Shown here piece after piece: positions 1-6,024 of a stretch of 10,640 bases of DNA. Source of the stretch: an uncultured Collinsella sp. Its GTDB lineage: Bacteria; Actinomycetota; Coriobacteriia; Coriobacteriales; Coriobacteriaceae. The position numbers and the translations under genes were made by a program. Within the stretch, counting starts at the first letter, position 1; the number at the start of each line of letters is the position of its first letter. The notes under the pieces were generated by a model. The model was not told the origin of the DNA, made no database searches, and saw only the letters and a list, made by a program, of their open reading frames with translations. The DNA lies in NCBI GenBank assembly GCA_900549195.1, contig URNK01000047.1, forward strand, positions 1 through 10,640, written 5' to 3'.

Positions 1-6
1 ACGAGC

Positions 7-31
7 CGGAGAGCACTTAATGTGCTCTCCG
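7..31. terminator. Perfect 10-bp hairpin, possible terminator past the LTA-synthase-like gene
   Basis: Arms CGGAGAGCAC (7-16) and GTGCTCTCCG (22-31) are exact reverse complements around a 5-nt TTAAT loop. The element lies about 76 nt beyond the stop of the minus-strand gene at 107-2407. A weaker 5-bp hairpin (GGAAC 55-59 / GTTCC 65-69) sits between them, and the octamer CGAGCAGG is repeated directly at 34-41 and 48-55. No T-run follows the stem on either visible side, so it is not a canonical intrinsic terminator. It could equally end transcription of a gene to the left of the window. Nothing else is recognisable in positions 1-106. Confidence 0.4.
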
Positions 32-106
32 TGCGAGCAGGACTGTCCGAGCAGGGAACCTTACGTTCCGCGCCGCCGGGCAGACGAACCAGTTATGAGC
101 GACCCG

Positions 107-2407
107 CTACTTGATCTTGGTCGTGCCCGGTGCCAGGTTGGGGTCGGTCTCGTTGGCCTCGGTCTGGAAGTGCTCGGTGTACACGTTCTTGCCGTCGCGG
201 AACATCTCGTAGTACTGCATCTTGGCGTAATCTTCGCGCGCCTTGGTGGCGGCTGCGGCGGCGGCATCGTCACCGGTGACGTTGGAGGAAAGCGCCCAGC
301 GCAGGCTGGCGTCCTCGTAGCCCACCGAGTTGATGGCGGGCAGCGACTCGCGCAGCGTCATGTGCGCTTTCTGGTAGTCGGTCAGCGGTGCGCCGATCAG
401 CTGCATAAGCTGCGTGGACAGGTAGTTGGTGGACAGGTCGTCGACCTCGCTCGTCTGGTCGCAGCCGGCAACGTCGTAGTTGGCCCAGATGATGTAGTCG
501 GTCTGCCACAGACGTTCCTGGTGCGTGGCGTCGTCTTCGCCGGTAAACCACTTGTCGTTGAACTTGGACGGGAAGAACGGCTGGTGGTCGCCCCAGAACA
601 CCACGACTACCTTACGGTCGAGCTTGCTCAGGGCGTTTAGGAAGTAGCGAAGCGCCTGGTCGGACTGCTCGATGCACGAGACATACTCGTCGACATCGGA
701 GAGCGTGCCGTCCTCGACGGTCTTGGCGTCCAGATCGGTCGTGTCGATATTCAGGTGCATCTGCTTATCGACCGGCAGCAGACCCGTATCGTAGCCCGAG
801 TGGTTCTGCATGGTCACGTCGAAGATAAACTGCGGATCGGCGTTCTGGTCGAGCAGCTCAAGAATCTTGTCGTAGGTAGCCTGGTCGGTCACCATGCCGC
901 GCAAGGTGTCGGCTCCCTGGAAATCGTTGATGGACAGGAACTGGTCAAAGCCAAAGTCCTTGTAGACGTTCTCGCGGTTCCAGTTGGTTGCGTGATTGGG
1001 GTGCATAGCCGTGGTGGAATAGCCGAGCGATTTGAACTGCTCTGCCAGGTTCCCGGTCGTTTCCATGTTGTAGATGGTGTAGGGGTACACGCCCGAGCCC
1101 AGGTTGGCCATGGAGTTGCCGGTCATAAACTCAAACTCGGTATTGGCGGTGCCGCCGCCGTAGGCGCTCACGTAGAGCTTGCCGCGGCTGAGGCAGTTGG
1201 ACAGGCTCTTAAAGTACTGCGGGCCCTCGTAGCCGGCGCGCATGTTCTGATAGATCGACAGATCCGAGAAGGTCTCGTTCATGATGGCGATGACCGTGGG
1301 CTTCTCGCTGTCGAACTGCTCCTTTGCGGCGGTGCGCTCGTCACTCTTGGCTGCGTCGGACTTGTCGTAGGCCTTGGCGTACTTTTTGAGCGTGGCCTTG
1401 GCATCGTCGACGGAGTAGTCGGCGGGTTTGGGCGGCTTGATGGACTGCGCTGCACTAATAAAGGCGGGCAGGTAGCCCTCGCGCCAGTAGCTCTCGAGCG
1501 GGCGCCAGGTATAGACGGTGATGCCGAGGGTGTTGTAGTAGTCGATGAGCGTGACGTGCGCGGTCACGCCGCCCAGGCACAGCACGGCGACGAGCAGATT
1601 GGTGAGCAGCATGCGCTTGGCGTTGGCGGCGCCCTTCTGACGGTGCGGTGCCACCAGGCCGGCGTACTCGCACAGCAGCATAGCGATGGCGGTAAAGCCC
1701 ATGGACAGCACGCAGAACAGCGAGATGGAGAAGGTGTAGCCGGTGCCGGCGACCGCGGCGGCGGTGGAGATGGCCGAAAGGTCGCCCGGCTGGATGGGCA
1801 TGGATTTAAACGTGATGACGAAGAACTCGGCAATGCCCAGGACAAAGAGGGCAAAGGCCAGGACCGCGGGAGCTGCGCCGTGGCGCTGGAACAGGAAGAA
1901 CAGGCCGACCATGAGCGTGGTGATGATGGCCCACTCGAGCAGGATGCACAGGGGGTAGACCCAGGTAAAGTCGTGGTTGGACGAGACCTCCATGCCCAGC
2001 AGCGCAAAGACGCCGGCGAGCAGCAGGCACAGGACGGCGGCGACGAGCGGTTTGCCCACAAAGGCGCCGCGCAAACGAGCGAGCTTGCCGGTGGGGGTGG
2101 GCGCATCGGCCGAGGCGAACGCAAAGACGCGCGGGGCGATGCGGTCGCGGGCGATACTGGCCCAAGCGCAGCCGGTGAGGATGGCATTGGTCAGGATGAG
2201 CATCACAAAGGCGAGCGGCTCGTTTTGGGCGACGAGGCCAATGGCGCCCCAAATGGTCAAAAAGAGCTGGAACAGGCCGAAGGCGACGCTCCACCCAAGA
2301 GCGCTTTTGGCAACGGTGCCCGACTGAGCGCGAATGGTCTTGGCCTCGCGCAAAACAAGGTAGACGGTCGCCGCAAGACCGACGAGCGAGATGGCGGCAG
2401 CGAACAT
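107..2407 (-). CDS. LTA synthase / phosphoglycerol transferase-like membrane sulfatase-fold protein
   Basis: A 766-residue membrane enzyme of the LtaS/MdoB branch of the alkaline phosphatase superfamily. Known relatives move glycerol-phosphate from phosphatidylglycerol onto lipoteichoic acid or glucans on the outer face of the membrane. The N-terminal third holds about eight hydrophobic segments (roughly residues 2-20, 38-60, 65-85, 120-140, 150-173, 178-200, 225-248, 266-288). The extracellular catalytic domain spans about 370-690. Visible landmarks are the metal-ligand Glu378 in NETFSDLS, the presumed nucleophile Thr420 in GGGTANTEFE, W476/R478 in the HPNHATNWNRE stretch, His536 in MQNHSGYD, and the Asp607-His608 metal pair in FWGDHQPF. 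All active-site positions known from S. aureus LtaS are therefore present. Start: ATG at 2407 has GAGGAG 6-7 nt upstream; an in-frame GTG at 2422 would overlap that site and is less likely. It is longer than S. aureus LtaS, mostly through extra membrane segments. The exact polymer made is unknown. Confidence 0.85.
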   Translation of the reverse strand: MFAAAISLVGLAATVYLVLREAKTIRAQSGTVAKSALGWSVAFGLFQLFLTIWGAIGLVAQNEPLAFVMLILTNAILTGCAWASIARDRIAPRVFAFASADAPTPTGKLARLRGAFVGKPLVAAVLCLLLAGVFALLGMEVSSNHDFTWVYPLCILLEWAIITTLMVGLFFLFQRHGAAPAVLAFALFVLGIAEFFVITFKSMPIQPGDLSAISTAAAVAGTGYTFSISLFCVLSMGFTAIAMLLCEYAGLVAPHRQKGAANAKRMLLTNLLVAVLCLGGVTAHVTLIDYYNTLGITVYTWRPLESYWREGYLPAFISAAQSIKPPKPADYSVDDAKATLKKYAKAYDKSDAAKSDERTAAKEQFDSEKPTVIAIMNETFSDLSIYQNMRAGYEGPQYFKSLSNCLSRGKLYVSAYGGGTANTEFEFMTGNSMANLGSGVYPYTIYNMETTGNLAEQFKSLGYSTTAMHPNHATNWNRENVYKDFGFDQFLSINDFQGADTLRGMVTDQATYDKILELLDQNADPQFIFDVTMQNHSGYDTGLLPVDKQMHLNIDTTDLDAKTVEDGTLSDVDEYVSCIEQSDQALRYFLNALSKLDRKVVVVFWGDHQPFFPSKFNDKWFTGEDDATHQERLWQTDYIIWANYDVAGCDQTSEVDDLSTNYLSTQLMQLIGAPLTDYQKAHMTLRESLPAINSVGYEDASLRWALSSNVTGDDAAAAAATKAREDYAKMQYYEMFRDGKNVYTEHFQTEANETDPNLAPGTTKIK

Positions 2408-2621
2408 GCTGAGACTCCTCACAAACTTAAAACCTACGAAAGCGGGGGTTTACCCGATTGTTACCTAAATATGCGCTGCATTTGCGGGCTGCGCACAACA
2501 ACCAGCCATATTAACGCGCATGTGCGGCGGTGTGGCTCAATGTAGTGGCGACCTGCGCGATAATGGACGGGAATTACACGGAAACGTAAAGGCTTCTTAA
2601 AGAATTAGCGAGGATGAGGCG
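2408..2621. promoter_or_regulatory. Divergent intergenic region between the LTA-synthase-like gene and the nitroreductase
   Basis: This 214-bp gap separates two divergent start codons and must hold both promoters. It is more A/T-rich than the flanking genes. On the plus strand, GATAAT at 2559-2564 is a -10 candidate for the nitroreductase, but no good -35 lies 16-18 nt upstream. On the minus strand only weak hexamers are visible. The nitroreductase ribosome-binding sequence is AGGA at 2611-2614, 7 nt before its ATG. Short inverted repeats occur (TGCGC 2472-2476 / GCGCA 2491-2495) that could be operator-like. No small ORF with a convincing ribosome-binding site was seen. Confidence 0.35.
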
Positions 2622-3470
2622 ATGAACGAGCAGGTTTGCACCAAGGCTGTGGATACGTGTGGCTATCCGGTCGAGACCACGGGCAATGCGGTGCTGGACA
2701 CGTTGGAGCACCGTTCCTCCACGCGTGCCTTCGCGCGTGATGACGACGATCGTCCCGTGGCGGTGACCGACGAGCGGCGGGCGGCGATTCTGCATGCGGC
2801 GAGCCGTGCGCCGTCGGCAGGCGCCATGATGATGTATTCCATCGTGAGCATTCGCGAGCAGGCTACGCTGGATCGTCTGGCCGACCTGTGCGACCACCAG
2901 CCCATGATCGCCAAGGCGCCCTGGGCACTAATATTTGTGGTCGATTATGCCAAGTGGATCGATCTGTTTGAGCACGTGGGCTGCTTTGAGCCCGAGTTTG
3001 TCGAGCGCACGGGTAAGGCGCCCCGCCGCGCGCCGGGTTTGGGCGACTTTGCCATCGCGGCCCAGGACGCCGTGATCGCCGCGCAAAACGCCGTGGTCGC
3101 CGCCGAGGCCCTGGGGCTGGGGAGCTGCTACATCGGCGATGTTATCGAGAATGCCGAGGAAGTTGCCGGGCTGCTGGACTTGCCGCCCTATACCATGCCG
3201 CTGTCGATGCTCATCATCGGCACGCCCCGTAAGGAGCGTCCGGCCATTGCGCATCCCGTGGTGAACCTGGTGCACGAGGAGCGCTACTGCCGCGCCGATG
3301 CCGCGACCATGGACGCGCAGGTGGCCGAGATGGACGCGATGTTCCGTCCGCATGCCCGCGTGGTGGGGGAGCGCGTCGTGGACATCTATACCCGCAAGCA
3401 CACGAGTCCCTTTATGGCCGAGATGAGCCGCTCCATGGAGTGGTGGTTCAAAAATTGGCTCGGAAAATGA
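2622..3470 (+). CDS. NfsA/Frp-type nitroreductase family protein
   Basis: A 282-residue cytoplasmic flavoprotein of the nitroreductase fold, expected to bind FMN and use NAD(P)H to reduce nitro, quinone or flavin substrates; the physiological substrate cannot be read from sequence. The N-terminal FMN-phosphate motif HRSSTRAF is at 30-37, APSAGAMMM at 63-71 is the second flavin-contact loop, and GLGSCYIGD at 165-173 is the conserved turn near the flavin. The helix at 144-164 (IAAQDAVIAAQNAVVAAEAL) and the following LLDLPPYTMPL resemble the NfsA/Frp subgroup. Its C-terminal tail (YTRKHTSPF, 256-264, then Met/Trp-rich) is also NfsA-like. Length fits: E. coli NfsA is about 240 residues, and this protein has an extra N-terminal segment of about 20 residues. 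ATG at 2622 is preceded by AGGATGAGG. It appears monocistronic: a palindrome starts right after the stop, and kup has its own promoter. Confidence 0.88.
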   Translation: MNEQVCTKAVDTCGYPVETTGNAVLDTLEHRSSTRAFARDDDDRPVAVTDERRAAILHAASRAPSAGAMMMYSIVSIREQATLDRLADLCDHQPMIAKAPWALIFVVDYAKWIDLFEHVGCFEPEFVERTGKAPRRAPGLGDFAIAAQDAVIAAQNAVVAAEALGLGSCYIGDVIENAEEVAGLLDLPPYTMPLSMLIIGTPRKERPAIAHPVVNLVHEERYCRADAATMDAQVAEMDAMFRPHARVVGERVVDIYTRKHTSPFMAEMSRSMEWWFKNWLGK

Positions 3471-3471
3471 C

Positions 3472-3506
3472 GGATGCGACAAAGAGACAGTCCCTTTGTC
3501 ACATTC
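3472..3506 (+). repeat. Palindromic element at the nitroreductase 3' end
   Basis: Core arms GACAAAG (3478-3484) and CTTTGTC (3494-3500) are perfect. With one C-A mismatch and one G-U pair the stem extends outward to 3472-3506, beginning 2 nt after the nitroreductase stop. There is no T-run, so terminator strength is uncertain. The loop and right arm carry GTCCCTTTGT, which recurs at 5979-5988 in the larger hairpin downstream of the kup unit. This suggests a dispersed repeat family rather than a gene-specific site. Confidence 0.55.
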
Positions 3507-3588
3507 CATATCGCCGAGGTGGCTTAAAGGCCGTATAAATGTTTATCTAGCTGGGAAAACAGTGCCATTCAAACATGGGCCGATTACC

Positions 3589-3594
3589 TATAAT
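3589..3594 (+). promoter_or_regulatory. Candidate sigma-70-type -10 box of kup
   Basis: TATAAT is a perfect -10 hexamer 35 nt before the kup ATG. It would give a leader of roughly 30 nt that starts near 3601 and contains the GGGAGGA ribosome-binding site (3614-3620). The -35 region is poor: TTCAAA at 3568-3573 is 15 nt upstream and CATTCA at 3566-3571 is 17 nt upstream. A weak -35 would fit an activator-dependent promoter, for which the downstream KdpE-like regulator is a candidate. A second A/T-rich box, TATAAA at 3534-3539, is less convincing. Confidence 0.45.
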
Positions 3595-3629
3595 TCCTTC
3601 GAACATTAAAGTTGGGAGGAAACCGGCTT

Positions 3630-5657
3630 ATGGAACAAAAGGCCAAGGAGGCAGCTTCGCACGCTGCGATTCCTGTGAGCATCTCGGCGATGCTCGTCAC
3701 GCTGGGCGTGGTGTACGGCGATATCGGCACCAGCCCTATGTATGTAACCAAGGCGCTCGTTGCCGGCAACGGCGGCATCGGAAGCGTCACGGAGGAGTTC
3801 GTGCTCGGCGCGCTCTCCCTTGTCGTGTGGACGGTCACGTTGCTGACCACCATCAAGTATGTGCTCATCTCGCTGCGCGCCGATAACCATGGCGAGGGCG
3901 GTATCTTTGCCCTGTACAGTCTGGTCAAGCGCTGTGGCAAGTGGCTTATCATCCCCGCCATGCTAGGTGGCGCCGCGCTGCTCGCCGACGGCATCCTCAC
4001 GCCGGCCGTTACCGTTACCACGGCCATCGAGGGCCTGCGCACCATCCCGGCGGTCCATGCCGTGCTGGGCGATGACCAAGGCCGCGTCGTCGCCATTACG
4101 CTCGCCATCATCATCGTGCTCTTCTTGGTACAGCGCATCGGTACGGCCAAGATCGGTCACGCCTTTGGCCCCATCATGACGCTGTGGTTCCTGTTCCTGG
4201 GCGGCACGGGTCTGTTCTTTGTCTTCCAGCACCCCGCCGTGCTGCTGTGCCTCAACCCGGTGCGCGGCATCGCCTTTTTGCTGAGCCCCAACAACCACGC
4301 GGGCATCATGATTCTGGGCAGCTGCTTCCTCGCCACCACCGGTGCCGAGGCGCTCTACTCCGACATGGGCCACGTCGGCCGCGGCAACATCTACGCTACC
4401 TGGCCGTTCGTTAAGTGCTGCCTGCTGCTTTCCTATATGGGCCAGGGCGCTTGGCTTATGAACAACGCTGCCAACCCCGAGCTCATGGGCATTGCCGACC
4501 TCAACCCGTTCTACCAGATGCTCGCCCCGGGCCTGCGCCCGTTTGCCGTCGGCCTTTCCACCGTCGCGGCCATCATTGCCTCGCAGGCGCTCATCACCGG
4601 CGCATTCTCGCTGGTGTCCGAGGCCAGCCGTCTGGACCTCATGCCGCACATGCAGGTCTTCTACCCTGCCGAGACCAAGGGCCAGCTCTACATCCCCATG
4701 GTCAACAACGTCATGCTTGTCGGCTGCGTCATCGTGGTGCTGCTGTTCCAGAACTCGGCGCATATGGAAGCCGCCTACGGCCTTGCCATTACGCTGACTA
4801 TGATGTGCACCACGCTGCTGCTCTTCTTCTACCTGCACGAGGAGCGCAAGCTCAAGGTTGCTCCGTGGATCTTCGCGGCCTTCTTCCTTTTGCTCGAAGG
4901 CTTCTTCTTCGTGAGCTCACTTACCAAGTTCTTCCACGGCGGCTACTTCACCATCCTCATGGCCGCGCTCATCATGGGCATCATGGTGTGCTGGTACAAC
5001 GGTACGGCTGTTGAGCAGCGCCAGTTTACGCTGCTGCCGCTGCGCAGCTACCTGCCGCAGCTCAAGCGCCTGCGCGACGACGACCGTTACGAGCGCATGA
5101 GCGACAACGTCGTGTACCTGACCAAGGACACCCATACCGACTACATCGACCGCGACATCGTCTACTCGATTTTGGACAAGCATCCCAAGCGCGCTCGCGC
5201 CTGGTGGTTCGTGAATGTCGAGACCATGGACGAGCCGCATACCTTTGCCTATTCGGTCGAGACGTTCGGCACCGACTACGTGTTCCGCGTGCATCTGTAC
5301 CTGGGCTACAAGATCAACCAGCGCGTCAATGCCTATCTGCGTCAGGTCGTTCAGGACCTGGCTGCCACCGGCGAGCTGCCGGCGCAGACGCATGACTACT
5401 CGGTCTACAAGGATCCGGGCAACATCGGTACGTTCAAGTTCGTCCTGATCCGTAAGCTTCTGGCGCCCGAAAGCGATGTGGAGCCGAGCGAGCGTACGGC
5501 CATCACGCTCAAGTACATCATCCGCCGCGCCGCCGGCACGCCTGCACGCTGGTACGGCCTGGAGAACTCCAACGTGAGCTTTGAGTACGTGCCGCTGTTC
5601 ACCAAGTTCAAGGCCGTGAACAAGATGCAGCGCCTGGCCCCCAACGAGCGGCCGTAG
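3630..5657 (+). CDS. kup: Kup-family low-affinity potassium uptake protein
   Basis: A 675-residue Kup/HAK/KT (K_trans) transporter, which takes up K+ together with H+ through the cytoplasmic membrane. Family signatures are clear: LGVVYGDIGTSPMY at 25-38 (Asp31 is in the position needed for proton/K+ coupling in relatives), RADNHGEGGIFAL at 83-95, LADGILTPAVTVTTAIEG at 118-135, and ATTGAEALYSDMGH at 235-248. The first 450 or so residues form about 12 membrane segments. The remaining 220 are the soluble cytoplasmic tail, including VVYLTKD at 494-500 and the FRVHLYLGY strand region near 552-560. Length is normal for the family (E. coli Kup is about 620). ATG at 3630 is chosen because GGGAGGA lies 9 nt upstream; an in-frame TTG at 3612 overlaps that site. 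It probably forms a transcript with the small membrane protein that follows. The short leader leaves no room for a c-di-AMP riboswitch. Confidence 0.95.
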   Translation: MEQKAKEAASHAAIPVSISAMLVTLGVVYGDIGTSPMYVTKALVAGNGGIGSVTEEFVLGALSLVVWTVTLLTTIKYVLISLRADNHGEGGIFALYSLVKRCGKWLIIPAMLGGAALLADGILTPAVTVTTAIEGLRTIPAVHAVLGDDQGRVVAITLAIIIVLFLVQRIGTAKIGHAFGPIMTLWFLFLGGTGLFFVFQHPAVLLCLNPVRGIAFLLSPNNHAGIMILGSCFLATTGAEALYSDMGHVGRGNIYATWPFVKCCLLLSYMGQGAWLMNNAANPELMGIADLNPFYQMLAPGLRPFAVGLSTVAAIIASQALITGAFSLVSEASRLDLMPHMQVFYPAETKGQLYIPMVNNVMLVGCVIVVLLFQNSAHMEAAYGLAITLTMMCTTLLLFFYLHEERKLKVAPWIFAAFFLLLEGFFFVSSLTKFFHGGYFTILMAALIMGIMVCWYNGTAVEQRQFTLLPLRSYLPQLKRLRDDDRYERMSDNVVYLTKDTHTDYIDRDIVYSILDKHPKRARAWWFVNVETMDEPHTFAYSVETFGTDYVFRVHLYLGYKINQRVNAYLRQVVQDLAATGELPAQTHDYSVYKDPGNIGTFKFVLIRKLLAPESDVEPSERTAITLKYIIRRAAGTPARWYGLENSNVSFEYVPLFTKFKAVNKMQRLAPNERP

Positions 5658-5718
5658 GCGCCGACGGGTTGCACGGAGTTGGTTTTCGATGGACAAGATT
5701 GAGACCGGGGAGGCAAAC

Positions 5719-5913
5719 ATGGATGCAAAGATGCTTGATGGCCGCGAGGTGGTTGCCGAGCTGGTACGTGAGGCACGCGCCGACGCCGCCGAAGATCGGT
5801 TTTTGACGAACCGTGCCAACATGGATATGGCCGATCGCGTAATTTCGATCGTGGCACTGGTATTTGGAGCGGTGTGCGTGTGTGCCCTGCTCGCGCACGT
5901 GCTGTTTGTCTAG
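5719..5913 (+). CDS. Small single-pass membrane protein of unknown function behind kup
   Basis: A 64-residue protein not recognised as any named family. The N-terminal 35 or so residues are strongly charged and likely helical (REVVAELVREARADAAEDRF). The C-terminal 25 (from about DRVISIVALVFG to the end) form one transmembrane helix ending almost at the stop codon. This suggests a tail-anchored protein with a cytoplasmic N-terminus. ATG at 5719 is preferred because GGGGAGG (5707-5713) sits 5 nt upstream. An in-frame ATG at 5689 adds ten residues and has only GGAG, 10 nt upstream; the Shine-Dalgarno sequence would then be inside the gene. It begins 61 nt (or 31 nt) after kup and is followed by a strong terminator, so it is probably co-transcribed with kup. 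By position it may be an accessory subunit of Kup or a link to the downstream kinase; that is inference only. Confidence 0.7.
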   Translation: MDAKMLDGREVVAELVREARADAAEDRFLTNRANMDMADRVISIVALVFGAVCVCALLAHVLFV

Positions 5914-5944
5914 CGACCGCCGGCTGCAAAGGCTATACACTTGG

Positions 5945-5973
5945 AACCACCACAAGGGAAACCACCACAAAGG
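5945..5973 (+). repeat. Tandem copies of AACCACCACAAGG before the terminator
   Basis: AACCACCACAAGG (5945-5957) and AACCACCACAAAGG (5960-5973) are adjacent direct repeats that differ by one A. The second copy is the left arm of the hairpin at 5959-5996. The first could pair with the same right arm, leaving one bulge, so two mutually exclusive stems can be drawn. Duplication by strand slippage is the simplest origin. A regulatory switch is possible but unproven. Confidence 0.6.
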
Positions 5974-6004
5974 TGCCTGTCCCTTTGTGGTGGTTTTTGT
6001 TTTT
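5959..6004 (+). terminator. Strong intrinsic terminator-like hairpin between the kup unit and the kinase
   Basis: AAACCACCACAAAGG (5959-5973) pairs perfectly with CCTTTGTGGTGGTTT (5982-5996), giving a 15-bp stem with an 8-nt loop. It runs straight into TTTTTGTTTTT (5994-6004) on the plus strand, the classic hairpin plus U-tract of a rho-independent terminator. It lies 45 nt after the small membrane protein and ends 20 nt before the kinase ATG at 6025. It therefore either ends the kup transcript or attenuates transcription into the two-component genes. The loop side shares GTCCCTTTGT with the palindrome at 3472-3506. Confidence 0.85.
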
Positions 6005-6024
6005 GAGAGAGGAGCGGGGCGCTG

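Noticed and set aside
755..2545. 596-codon open frame on the plus strand
   Set aside because: It lies opposite the LTA-synthase-like gene, whose catalytic motifs are unmistakable. Its composition (Gly/Val/Gln/Asp-rich, no domain) is typical of antisense frames in high-GC genes.
3471..3629. ydaO-type c-di-AMP riboswitch upstream of kup
   Set aside because: The gap contains a palindrome and a promoter, not an extended leader; no riboswitch-like structure could be recognised by eye.
3963..4838. 291-codon open frame on the minus strand
   Set aside because: Antisense to the membrane region of kup; His/Glu/Gln/Arg-rich composition arises from complementing hydrophobic codons.
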